Under the pieces are notes generated by a model, which saw only the letters and a program-made list of their open reading frames with translations, did no database searches and was not told the origin of the DNA. The position numbers and the translations under genes were made by a program. A DNA stretch of 10,881 nucleotides from JBDTRY01 sp039931435 (lineage in GTDB: Bacteria > Acidobacteriota > Thermoanaerobaculia > Gp7-AA8): contig JBDTRY010000121.1 in assembly GCA_039931435.1 (NCBI GenBank), positions 1-10,881 on the forward strand, given 5' to 3'. Positions 1 through 6,720 of the stretch are shown piece after piece. The number at the start of each line of letters is the position of its first letter. The stretch's first letter is position 1.

Positions 1-1099
1 TGTCGATGAAGTCAAGAACGATGATCCCGCCCAGATCGCGCAGCCGGACCTGACGGACGATCTCGCGGATGGCCTCGAGATTGGTGCGGAAGACCGTCTC
101 CTCGAGATTCTTCTTCCCGACGTATTTTCCGGTGTTCACGTCGATGGCCACGAGCGCTTCGGTCTGATTGATGACGATATATCCGCCGGACTTCAGCCAG
201 ACCTTCGACTTAAGTGCCTTTTCGATCTCCGGCTCGATTCCGAAATCGTCGAAAATCGGCTCGTCGCGCCGGTAAAGGCGCACGCAGGAGACGAGGTTGG
301 GCTGAATCTGATCGAGAAACTCGACGATGCGCTGGTACTCCTCGACCGAGTCCACCCAGACAGTCTTGAATTCAGGAGAGAGGACGTCCCTGATCGTCCG
401 CAGCACGAGGTCCAGATCGTGGTGGACGGCGTGCGGAGCGGAAGCTTTCTCAGTACGCCGCCGGATCTGATCCCAGAGATCCGTGAGGTAGCGGAGGTCG
501 GCGGCGAATTCTTCAGGTTCCCGCTCTTCGCCGGCCGTGCGCACGATGAATCCGCCGCTGATGTCTTCGCGGATGTCCTCCAGGATGCCCTTGAGCCGGG
601 CCCTCTCCTCCTCGTTTTCGATCCGCCGGGAAACGCCGATATGACTGACCGTGGGCATGTACACCAGAAAACGGCCGGGCAGGGTGACGTGGGTCGTGAT
701 GCGTGCACCCTTGCCGGCGATGGAGTCCTTGGCCACCTGCACCGTGATTTCCTGCCCTTCGCGGAGAAGGTCGGCGATGGAGGTCTCCGGACGGGGAACG
801 GCGGGAACGTCCAGCTGCAGATCCTCACGGCTGTCGTTCTCGTACTCCTCGAAATCCTCGACGACGTCGGCCACATAAAGAAACGCGTCGCGCTCGATAC
901 CGAGGTCGACGAAGGCTGACTGCATCCCCGGGAGGACCTTGGTGACGCGGCCCTTGTAGATGTTCCCGACGAGGGTGCGGTGACGGTGGCGTTCCACCCA
1001 GAGCTCCACGACCTGCCCCTCGTCGATCACGGCGATGCGGGATTCGTGTTTCGTGGCGTTGATGACGATTTCGCGGGACACGGGAGGGAAATTGTACAT
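1..1099 (-). CDS. rng: Ribonuclease G (Rng/CafA), N-terminal 366 residues, 3' end outside window
   Basis: Endoribonuclease of the RNase E/G family, which cuts single-stranded, AU-rich RNA and acts in 5' maturation of 16S rRNA and mRNA decay in the cytoplasm. I translated the frame from 1099 down without a break. Seen in order: a beta-strand start of the form VSREIVINAT near residue 7; an S1 RNA-binding domain opening with VGNIYKGRVTKVLPGMQSAF (44-63); an acidic stretch around 85-100; the 5'-sensor/RNase H-like part with TLPGRFLVYMP and SHIGVSRRIE; the DNase I-like catalytic core with LKSGGYIVINQTEA. The two Mg-binding aspartates are D320 in AIDVNTG and D363 in VLDFID, 43 residues apart, the same spacing as D303 and D346 of E. 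coli RNase E. The Zn-link cysteines and C-terminus lie beyond position 1. Length and absence of a long tail before the core fit RNase G, but an RNase E-type C-terminal scaffold cannot be excluded. The ATG at 1099 places the domain as in E. coli Rng; GAGG lies about 10 nt upstream. Confidence 0.95.
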   Translation of the reverse strand, partial: MYNFPPVSREIVINATKHESRIAVIDEGQVVELWVERHRHRTLVGNIYKGRVTKVLPGMQSAFVDLGIERDAFLYVADVVEDFEEYENDSREDLQLDVPAVPRPETSIADLLREGQEITVQVAKDSIAGKGARITTHVTLPGRFLVYMPTVSHIGVSRRIENEEERARLKGILEDIREDISGGFIVRTAGEEREPEEFAADLRYLTDLWDQIRRRTEKASAPHAVHHDLDLVLRTIRDVLSPEFKTVWVDSVEEYQRIVEFLDQIQPNLVSCVRLYRRDEPIFDDFGIEPEIEKALKSKVWLKSGGYIVINQTEALVAIDVNTGKYVGKKNLEETVFRTNLEAIREIVRQVRLRDLGGIIVLDFID

Positions 1100-1114
1100 G
1101 CTGCAGCGCCCTCG

Positions 1115-1131
1115 GACGTCCCGTGGACGTC
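1115..1131. promoter_or_regulatory. Perfect 7-3-7 inverted repeat just upstream of rng
   Basis: GACGTCC, spacer CGT, then GGACGTC: a perfect dyad whose arms each contain the palindrome GACGTC. It ends 16 nt before the rng start codon, in the 110-bp gap between the divergent rng and nucleotide-hydrolase genes. It could be an operator for a dimeric repressor or a 5'-UTR hairpin near the rng ribosome-binding site. RNase E/G genes are often autoregulated through their 5' leaders, so the second reading is attractive, but nothing in the sequence proves either. Confidence 0.35.
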
Positions 1132-1208
1132 AGAAACGGCTGGACAACGCAATGAGATGCGATACGCTCCCCGCTCAGAAGCGCTGCGTGTTGAATTACG
1201 GACCTTTT

Positions 1209-1691
1209 ATGCACATCTACTTCTCGGGATCAATCAGTGGCGGCCGCGATGACGTGGACCTCTACCGGGCCATCGTCGAGAATCTGCGTACCGGCGGGCA
1301 TCACGTAATCGCCGGCGAGGTCACCAACCCCGAGCTCCATGGTGGGGGCGAACCCCTCGGCGATCAGGAGATTTTTGAACGAGATCTTGCCTGGATCGAG
1401 GAGATCTCCCGGCTGGGAGGCGTCCTCGTGGCTGAGGTCTCGACGCCCTCTACTGGCGTGGGATACGAAGTTGCCGCGGCTCGCTACCGGTTCCGGATCC
1501 CAGTGATCTGCCTGTACCGCGCGGGGAGGACGCAGCGTTGTTCGGCGATGGTGGCCGGCGATCCGGAGATCACGCTCATCCGCTACGACAAGACCGACAT
1601 GGCCGAGCTGTTCGCCAGGCTTGGTGAGGTTCTGCGGACGATGGACCAGCCTGCCAACGATGCTGGGATTCCGGCCTCCCGCGATCTGTGA
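1209..1691 (+). CDS. DNPH1/Rcl-like 2'-deoxynucleoside 5'-phosphate N-hydrolase (nucleoside 2-deoxyribosyltransferase fold)
   Basis: A 160-residue cytoplasmic enzyme resembling mammalian DNPH1 (Rcl), which splits the N-glycosidic bond of deoxynucleoside monophosphates to give a free base and deoxyribose 5-phosphate; the human enzyme sanitises hydroxymethyl-dUMP. The N-terminus IYFSGSISGGRDDVDLY matches the family's phosphate-binding YFCGSIRGGRED. All four active-site residues known in rat Rcl can be aligned: Y4 (Y13), D59 in RDLAW (D69), E87 in GVGYE (nucleophile, E93) and S112 in CSAM (S117). The D59-E87 spacing is 28 residues against 24 in rat Rcl, because SRLGG replaces the usual short turn containing AD. 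I chose the ATG at 1209 because the first beta strand starts at once; upstream in-frame codons back to 1035 have no family similarity and would overlap rng. It is divergent from rng with a 109-bp gap. Plain nucleoside deoxyribosyltransferase activity is the alternative. Confidence 0.88.
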   Translation: MHIYFSGSISGGRDDVDLYRAIVENLRTGGHHVIAGEVTNPELHGGGEPLGDQEIFERDLAWIEEISRLGGVLVAEVSTPSTGVGYEVAAARYRFRIPVICLYRAGRTQRCSAMVAGDPEITLIRYDKTDMAELFARLGEVLRTMDQPANDAGIPASRDL

Positions 1692-1697
1692 ATAAAT

Positions 1698-1716
1698 CCG
1701 GGAGGCGCCCGGTTTT
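1698..1716 (+). terminator. Short intrinsic terminator after the nucleotide hydrolase gene
   Basis: CCGGG, loop AGGCG, CCCGG and then TTTT, beginning 6 nt after the TGA stop. The stem is only 5 bp but entirely G-C and is followed directly by the T-run. It separates the hydrolase from the tRNA promoter just downstream. Confidence 0.5.
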
Positions 1717-1730
1717 CCACCCTGCAATTC

Positions 1731-1760
1731 TTGACGCCGCAGAATCGCGTTTGCTATGTT
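1731..1760 (+). promoter_or_regulatory. Probable sigma-70 promoter of tRNA-Asn
   Basis: TTGACG (1731-1736), an 18-bp spacer and TATGTT (1755-1760). This predicts a start near 1767, about 12 nt before the mature 5' end of the tRNA, a typical short tRNA leader. A GC-rich run follows the -10, like the discriminators of stable-RNA promoters. Confidence 0.6.
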
Positions 1761-1778
1761 GCGGCCCCCTCTTCGAAT

Positions 1779-1854
1779 TCCGGCATAGCTCAGTTGGTAG
1801 AGCAACGGACTGTTAATCCGTGGGTCGTAGGTTCGAGTCCTACTGCCGGAGCCA
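1779..1854 (+). tRNA. trnN: tRNA-Asn (GTT anticodon), CCA encoded
   Basis: A complete cloverleaf. The acceptor stem TCCGGCA (1779-1785) pairs perfectly with TGCCGGA (1844-1850), followed by G and an encoded CCA (1852-1854). The D stem is GCTC/GAGC with AGTTGGTA in the loop. The anticodon stem is ACGGA/TCCGT around the loop CTGTTAA, with GTT at 1812-1814, so it reads AAC and AAU. The T arm contains GTTCGAGTC. The gene faces the 3' end of the aldehyde dehydrogenase gene, 21 bp away. No integrase gene or attachment-site duplication is visible nearby. Confidence 0.97.
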
Positions 1855-1875
1855 TCGAACACCACTTATTTCCGC

Positions 1876-3276
1876 TCATTCGGTGTCGGAGCCTCGTTCG
1901 CTCCGTTCCGCGGCGATGTAAATCGTCTTCACGTTTACGAACTCGCGGATCCCGAACTCCCCCAACTCGCGGCCGTAGCCTGAGTTCTTGACCCCGCCGA
2001 ACGGTAGCCGGGGGTCGGAAGCGACCATGGCGTTGATGAAGACCTGTCCGGCTTCGATTTCCTCGATCAATCGCCGGCGCTCGTCCTCGTCGTTGGTCCA
2101 GGCGCTGGCGCCCAGCCCGAACGTGGTGCTGTTCGCCAGGGCGATGGCTTCGTCGAGATCGCTGACGCGAAAAAGCGAGGCCACCGGTCCGAACAATTCT
2201 TCGCCCCAGGCCGGCGCATCGTCCGGGATATCGACCAGAACGGTCGGTTCGAAGAAGTTCGTGCCCGCCTCGCGCAGCCGTTTGCCGCCGGTGAGGATCC
2301 TCGCCCCCAGGCGCACGGAATCGTCGACCTGCTTTTCCAGATCGTCGGTGATGCTCTCCGTTGCCAGCGGACCGATGTCCACGGACGGATCCATGGGGTC
2401 GCCCACGCGGAGGCTGTTCATCGCTGCCACGAACCTGTCCTGGAACTCCTCAGCGATTTCGTCGAACACGATGAATCGCTTGGCGGCGATGCAGGACTGG
2501 CCGTTGTTGATCACGCGCGCTTTCACCGCGGTTTCCACGGCGGTCTCGAGATCGGCCGACGGGGTGACGATGAAGGGGTCGCTTCCGCCCAGCTCCAGAA
2601 CAGTTTTCTTGATGTGTTTTCCGGCCGTTGCGGCGACGCTTTTACCCGCCGGCTCACTACCGGTCAGCGTGGCCGCCCTGATTCTGGGATCCTCCAGGAC
2701 GCGCTGCACCCCTTCGGAGCCGATGAGTAAAGTCTGAAAAACGCCCTCCTCGAATCCCGCCCGCAGGAAGATTTCTTCGATGGCCAGCGCACACTGCGGC
2801 ACGTTCGAGGAGTGCTTGAGCAGACCGACATTGCCGGCCATGATCGCTGGCGCTGCGAACCGGAAGACCTGCCAGAACGGAAAGTTCCATGGCATGACCG
2901 CCAGTACGGGACCGAGGGGCTCGTAACGAATGTAACTCCGAGCGGCCTCCGTGCGGACATCCTCATCTGCCAGAAATTTTTCGGCGTGTTCGGCGTAGTA
3001 GCGACACACCGTTGCGCATTTTTCCGCTTCTGCCACGGCCGAGGCGATCGGTTTGCCCATCTCCCTGGTCATGATTGTCCCGAAGCGATCCTTTTCTTCA
3101 TCGAGAATTGACGCGGCCTGCATCAACCTTCGGGAGCGATCGGCGAAGCTGGTGCGGCGATGAAGGGCGAAGGCCTCCACGGCCAGCGCCATCCTTCGCT
3201 CGATTTCGGATTCGTTCAGCGACGAAAACGTCTGAAGCAGCTGTCCTGTAGCAGGATTGAGGGACTGAATGGGCAA
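1876..3276 (-). CDS. sad: NAD(P)-dependent succinate-semialdehyde dehydrogenase, YneI/Sad-like ALDH
   Basis: A 466-residue cytoplasmic aldehyde dehydrogenase, close in length and sequence to E. coli YneI/Sad (462), which oxidises succinate semialdehyde to succinate at the end of GABA breakdown. Numbering from the TTG at 3276: SLNPATGQ at the N-terminus; TREMGKPI near 70; the oxyanion Asn in MPWNFPFWQV (N131); cofactor-contact Lys in LLKHSS (K154); general base Glu in LELGGSDP (E228); nucleophile Cys in NNGQSCIAAKR (C262); EELFGPVA; and FGGVKNSGYGRELG near the C-terminus. The E228-C262 spacing of 34 equals that of canonical ALDHs. The TTG start is preferred because GGAGG sits 6 nt upstream and the protein then begins as YneI does; an in-frame ATG at 3342 would add 22 residues without family similarity. 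Substrate is inferred from similarity; other semialdehydes are possible, and NAD versus NADP preference cannot be read safely. No other GABA-pathway gene is nearby. Confidence 0.88.
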   Translation of the reverse strand: MPIQSLNPATGQLLQTFSSLNESEIERRMALAVEAFALHRRTSFADRSRRLMQAASILDEEKDRFGTIMTREMGKPIASAVAEAEKCATVCRYYAEHAEKFLADEDVRTEAARSYIRYEPLGPVLAVMPWNFPFWQVFRFAAPAIMAGNVGLLKHSSNVPQCALAIEEIFLRAGFEEGVFQTLLIGSEGVQRVLEDPRIRAATLTGSEPAGKSVAATAGKHIKKTVLELGGSDPFIVTPSADLETAVETAVKARVINNGQSCIAAKRFIVFDEIAEEFQDRFVAAMNSLRVGDPMDPSVDIGPLATESITDDLEKQVDDSVRLGARILTGGKRLREAGTNFFEPTVLVDIPDDAPAWGEELFGPVASLFRVSDLDEAIALANSTTFGLGASAWTNDEDERRRLIEEIEAGQVFINAMVASDPRLPFGGVKNSGYGRELGEFGIREFVNVKTIYIAAERSERGSDTE

Positions 3277-3282
3277 GGATAA

Positions 3283-3287
3283 CCTCC
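3283..3287 (-). promoter_or_regulatory. Shine-Dalgarno GGAGG that selects the TTG start of the ALDH gene
   Basis: On the minus strand GGAGG is followed by the six bases TTATCC and then TTG CCC ATT, the codons that begin the conserved ALDH N-terminus. No comparably good site precedes the upstream ATG at 3342. Confidence 0.7.
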
Positions 3288-3468
3288 GGAATTCCCCTAT
3301 TGATGTGTTCGCTGCAGCTGACGTACGGGGACTCTGATGCACGACACCTTCCAGCCCGCGCAGCCGATCGCGCCAGCGAATTTTCTTCGTCGACGCGCGG
3401 GGAAAATCCGGTGGTCCGGTCCGGCCTGGTACGTCCTGTTAAATTGCCGTTACGAGACGGAGACTCCA

Positions 3469-3477
3469 TGCTATTCT
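3469..3477 (+). promoter_or_regulatory. Candidate extended -10 element for the TonB receptor gene
   Basis: TGC TATTCT matches the extended -10 pattern TGn plus a -10 hexamer at 4 of 6 bases (TATTCT against TATAAT). The best hexamer at -35 spacing is poor (TTACGA). A tentative assignment only. Confidence 0.25.
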
Positions 3478-3551
3478 TCCGCCGATCCGGGCGTGGTCCA
3501 ACGGCTGAGTCCTCCCTAAAACAACTGAAACCGAAGTCTCGAAGGAGCGTT

Positions 3552-6488
3552 ATGAGAGTTGCTTCACAGACGCGTGTTCTGCTCTGTATGTGTCTCGTTG
3601 CCTTGTTTGCCGTGCCTGCGGTTTATTCGCAGAGCAGTAAAGGCTCCATCGCCGGAATCGTCTCCGACGGCAGCGGTGCAGTGGTTCCCGGGGTGACGAT
3701 CACAGCCGTCGAGAAGAACACCGGGCTGACCAGGACAACCGTCACCAATTCAGCGGGTAACTATGCCATTCCGCTGATTCCGGCCGGAACGTACGAAGTC
3801 AGTGCCACCCTCGACGGCTTCAGGCCGGTGCGCTATTCGGACATCGGCGTCAACGTTGCCTCCGACGTCACCCTGAACATCACTCTTCAGGTCGGGTTGG
3901 AGGAGACGGTGACCGTCACCGCCGCCGCGCCGCTCATCGAGATCAACCGCTCGCAGGTGAGCACGGTCGTCAATGAACAAATGGTAACCAATCTACCGGT
4001 CAACGGCCGGAACTTCCTGGACTTTGCATTGACGACGCCGGGCGTTGTCAAGGACGTCCGCCAGGGCGACCTCAGTTTTGGTGGTCAGCGTGGAACGCTG
4101 AACAGCCTGGTCGTCGACGGAGCGAACAACGACAACACCTTCTTCGGGCAATCGCTGGGACGCACCGGTTCGGGGCGCGCTCCTTATCAGTTTTCGCAGG
4201 ACGCCGTACGCGAGTTTCAGATCAACACGAACGCCTATTCCGCGGAGTATGGGCGGGCTGGCGGAGCGATCATCAACGTCATTACCAAGTCAGGCTCGAA
4301 CGAGCTGCACGGCAGCGGATTCTTCTTCAAGCGCACCAAGGGCCTTCGCTCGATCGACTACATCAGTCAGATCAACAATCGCCCCAAGGGCCCCTACGAT
4401 TTTGATCAGTACGGAGCGAGCCTCGGCGGGCCCATCGTTCGTGACAAGCACTTCTTCTTCCTCAACTACGATGCGCAACGCAACACAATCGAGAATCCGG
4501 TCGTTCTCAATCTGTCGGGAACGATTCCCACCGATGCCGCGACGCAGGCCGGTTTGGCCACGCTGCGGGCTTTGGGCGGATCCTATACCCGGGGGCAGGA
4601 CCAGGACGTTTATCTCCTGAAGACCGACAGTGAATTTGGCAGGAACCATCTGTCCTTCCGGTACAACCGCCAGAAATTCACGGGAACGAACTTCGAGAGC
4701 AGCGGAATCACGGTCGCCGAACAGCATTCCGGCAATTCGCTGGTGAACACGGATACGTTCACGGCCAACTTCACCACACCGATCACGACTTCGGTGTTCA
4801 ACGAAGTACGCGGGCAGTATGCCAAGGATAGCGAGCCCGGCCTGGCCAACAGCACGCGCCCGGAAGCCATCGTCCGCCAGAACGGCCAGACCGTGCTGAC
4901 CATCGGCCGCAACTTTTTCAGTCCCCGTGAAACCACGATCAAGCGGAACCAGATCGCGGATACGATGACCTGGGTGGCCGGAGCGCACACGCTCAAGGGC
5001 GGGTTCGATTACAGCAAGGACGACATCCTGAACTTCTTTCCCGGCAATTTTTCCGGCTCCTATACCTTCGACAGTCTGGCCCAGTTTAACGCCGGCGTTC
5101 CCACAAGGTACGTTCAGGCCTTCCCCGGGCCAGGCACCACGGGAGCGACCACACATCCTGACCTCAAGGAGACCGCTCTCTTCGTCCAGGATGAGTGGCA
5201 TGTGATGAGTGACATCACCCTCAACCTGGGATTGCGCTACGACCGGCAGGGGATTGCCCAACCGGATGTGAAAAATCCCGATCCGCAGCTGGCCGCGGCA
5301 GGGATCGACACCAGCAGGGTACCGGTGGACGGCAACAACATCGGTCCGCGCCTGGGATTCGCCTGGACGCCGAAAGCAATTCCGCAGACGGTCTTCCGGG
5401 GCGGCTACGGAATTTTCTACGGGCGTGTTCCTTCGATCGTCATCGGTACGGCGCATTCGAACAACGGCATCAACGTGCAGACCATTACCTTCACCGGAAC
5501 GCAGGTTCCGACGTACCCGAACACGTTTGCCTCACTTCCGACAGGCGTGACACTGCCCAAGCCAACGATCTTCGCCTTCGACCCGGATTTCCAGAACCCG
5601 AAAGTGCAGCAGGCCAGCCTTGGCGTCGAGCACGGGTTGACCAACGACCTGTCTGTGGGACTGACCTATCAGTACCTCAAGGGTGACGATCTGACCAGAT
5701 CGATCGACATCAATGTCAGCAACCCCACGACGGCCACGCTGCCCATCACCGGGGATGGTACGGCCACGTTCACAAAGTACACAGGCCGCCCCTTCACGAA
5801 CTTCGGACGAATCATTCTCTTTCAGAGCAGCGCCCATTCGAAGTACGACGGGCTGACCTTGGACGTGAAGAAGCGTTTCTCGAACAACTGGACGGCGAAC
5901 GCCTCCTACACGTACTCCAAGGCCAAAGACGACCGGCCTGATGCCACGGCGGTAGTACCCGGCGGTTCCGACGATGCCAAATACATTCAGGATCCGCTGA
6001 ACATCGCCGGCGACTATGCCTACAGCGATAACGACGTTCGCCATCGTGCCGTCCTGAGCGGTGTCTGGAACCTCGACTACGGTAAGAGCTTCGGCTACGC
6101 GGACGCCTTCCTGAAGGGCTGGTCTCTGAGCGGTATCGTCACCTACCAGACCGGCCAGCCCTACTCGGGGTTGATCAACACCGATCTGAACACTGATCAG
6201 AACAGCCGCAACGATCGTGCTCCCGGTTTCGCCCGGAACACGTTCAGGCTGCCGGACTACTTCTCCATCGATCCCCGGATCACGAAGGACGTTTCAGTGG
6301 GTGGCGGACTGCACGTTCAGTTAATCGGTGAGGTCTTCAACGTAACCAACCACCACAACATCATCGGCGTGAGCCAGACTTACTACAGTCTGGTCAGCGG
6401 AAGTCTCGTGCAGCAGGCGAACTTCGGCCGCCCCACCGTTGCCGCCGATCCGCGAACGATCCAGGCAGCTGTGAAACTGATCTACTGA
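3552..6488 (+). CDS. Oar-like TonB-dependent outer-membrane receptor with N-terminal carboxypeptidase-regulatory-like domain
   Basis: A 978-residue outer-membrane beta-barrel protein that would import a large substrate using TonB energy; the substrate is not readable. Start: ATG 3552, preceded 4 nt away by AAGGAG, directly opens a signal peptide (basic MRVASQTR, hydrophobic core 9-23, likely cleavage near VYS-QS at 26). Domains: a CarboxypepD_reg-like Ig fold at about 31-115 (GSIAGIVSDGSGAVVPGVTI, SAGNYAIPLIPAGTYEV); a TonB-box-like EETVTVTA (117-124); plug domain about 130-250 (NLPVNGRNF, LVVDGANNDN, SAEYGRAGGAIINVITKSG); then the barrel to the C-terminal aromatic IY expected of outer-membrane proteins. 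Barrel strands recur as LNLGLRYDRQ, GPRLGFAWTP, FRGGYGIFYGR and TANASYTYSKAKDD. This is the common Acidobacteriota type, related to myxobacterial Oar. No SusD-like lipoprotein or TonB/ExbBD genes lie beside it. A 20-bp hairpin follows 12 nt after the stop. Confidence 0.93.
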   Translation: MRVASQTRVLLCMCLVALFAVPAVYSQSSKGSIAGIVSDGSGAVVPGVTITAVEKNTGLTRTTVTNSAGNYAIPLIPAGTYEVSATLDGFRPVRYSDIGVNVASDVTLNITLQVGLEETVTVTAAAPLIEINRSQVSTVVNEQMVTNLPVNGRNFLDFALTTPGVVKDVRQGDLSFGGQRGTLNSLVVDGANNDNTFFGQSLGRTGSGRAPYQFSQDAVREFQINTNAYSAEYGRAGGAIINVITKSGSNELHGSGFFFKRTKGLRSIDYISQINNRPKGPYDFDQYGASLGGPIVRDKHFFFLNYDAQRNTIENPVVLNLSGTIPTDAATQAGLATLRALGGSYTRGQDQDVYLLKTDSEFGRNHLSFRYNRQKFTGTNFESSGITVAEQHSGNSLVNTDTFTANFTTPITTSVFNEVRGQYAKDSEPGLANSTRPEAIVRQNGQTVLTIGRNFFSPRETTIKRNQIADTMTWVAGAHTLKGGFDYSKDDILNFFPGNFSGSYTFDSLAQFNAGVPTRYVQAFPGPGTTGATTHPDLKETALFVQDEWHVMSDITLNLGLRYDRQGIAQPDVKNPDPQLAAAGIDTSRVPVDGNNIGPRLGFAWTPKAIPQTVFRGGYGIFYGRVPSIVIGTAHSNNGINVQTITFTGTQVPTYPNTFASLPTGVTLPKPTIFAFDPDFQNPKVQQASLGVEHGLTNDLSVGLTYQYLKGDDLTRSIDINVSNPTTATLPITGDGTATFTKYTGRPFTNFGRIILFQSSAHSKYDGLTLDVKKRFSNNWTANASYTYSKAKDDRPDATAVVPGGSDDAKYIQDPLNIAGDYAYSDNDVRHRAVLSGVWNLDYGKSFGYADAFLKGWSLSGIVTYQTGQPYSGLINTDLNTDQNSRNDRAPGFARNTFRLPDYFSIDPRITKDVSVGGGLHVQLIGEVFNVTNHHNIIGVSQTYYSLVSGSLVQQANFGRPTVAADPRTIQAAVKLIY

Positions 6489-6500
6489 GGTTCATTTGCA

Positions 6501-6545
6501 GCATTCGTGAAAGCGGCGCCTTCACGGCGCCGCTTTCACGAATGC
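6501..6545 (+). terminator. Perfect 20-bp hairpin after the TonB receptor gene
   Basis: Left arm 6501-6520 and right arm 6526-6545 are exact reverse complements around the loop TTCAC, beginning 12 nt after the TGA. The arm contains GGCGCC at the loop end. There is no T-run after it (AGGGG follows), so it may be a 3'-end-stabilising or Rho-assisted structure rather than a classical intrinsic terminator. The loop TTCAC also matches GTGAA in the left arm (6507-6511), allowing a second, smaller fold. Confidence 0.6.
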
Positions 6546-6569
6546 AGGGGAGCGAACAGTCGCTTCCCG

Positions 6570-6602
6570 CCGCCCTTGGTAGGGCCGCACGGCGTGCGGC
6601 CG
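6570..6602 (+). repeat. REP unit 1
   Basis: GTAG at 6579-6582, then GGCCGCAC (6583-6590), loop GGC, and GTGCGGCC (6594-6601). The outer part, CCGCCCTTG, is also shared with unit 2 apart from two transitions. Confidence 0.65.
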
Positions 6603-6644
6603 TTATTCTTCCCGATTCCCGCGAGGCCGTTGCGACCCTGGTAC

Positions 6645-6677
6645 CGGCCGCATGCCATGCGGCCCTACCAAAGACGG
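6645..6677 (-). repeat. REP unit 2, inverted
   Basis: On the minus strand GTAG (6668-6665), then GGCCGCAT, loop GGC, and ATGCGGCC (ending at 6646). Relative to unit 1 the pair next to the loop is T-A instead of C-G, so both bases changed and pairing is kept. Confidence 0.65.
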
Positions 6678-6720
6678 CGGGCATGTCCGGCAGTCTGCCT
6701 AGAGGGAGCGCCCGCGCCCG

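Larger units (their letters stand above)
3277..3551. other. 275-bp divergent intergenic region between the ALDH and TonB receptor genes
   Basis: No protein-coding gene is supported here. An open frame continuous with the receptor runs upstream to 3300, but it precedes the signal peptide and is not translated as family sequence. The region must hold promoters for both flanking genes. For the receptor, the best visible candidate is an extended -10, TGC followed by TATTCT (3469-3477), with no convincing -35. It would give a leader of roughly 70 nt. No clear promoter for the minus-strand gene was found by eye. Confidence 0.5.
6570..6677. repeat. REP-like doublet (REPIN/BIME-type), two inverted GTAG-headed units
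   Basis: Two 33-bp units in inverted orientation, 29 of 33 positions identical, separated by 42 bp with no gene. Each has GTAG directly before an 8-bp palindrome with a 3-nt loop GGC. This is the layout of REP sequences mobilised by RAYT (TnpA-REP) transposases in other bacteria: a GTAG or GGAG tetranucleotide followed by a hairpin, often paired head-to-head as a REPIN. No RAYT gene is in the window, so it would have to act in trans. The assignment is by structure only; copy number in the genome is unknown. Confidence 0.65.

Noticed and set aside
193..876. A 227-codon minus-strand frame and overlapping plus-strand frames (419-919, 651-878)
   Set aside because: They overlap the RNase G gene in other frames; the RNase G frame is intact with both catalytic motifs, and these products are low-complexity Ser/Arg-rich or lack any family features.
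1779..1854. tRNA-Asn as an integration site for a genomic island
   Set aside because: The flanks are housekeeping genes, there is no integrase, and no repeat of the tRNA 3' end is seen elsewhere in the window.
3300..3551. An 84-residue N-terminal extension of the receptor
   Set aside because: It would bury the signal peptide at residue 85. AAGGAG just before the ATG at 3552 marks the real start.
4290..5456. A 388-codon minus-strand open frame opposite the TonB receptor
   Set aside because: It is fully antisense to an intact receptor gene. The composition reflects GC-rich codon bias on the opposite strand, and no signal peptide, domain or ribosome-binding site is evident.
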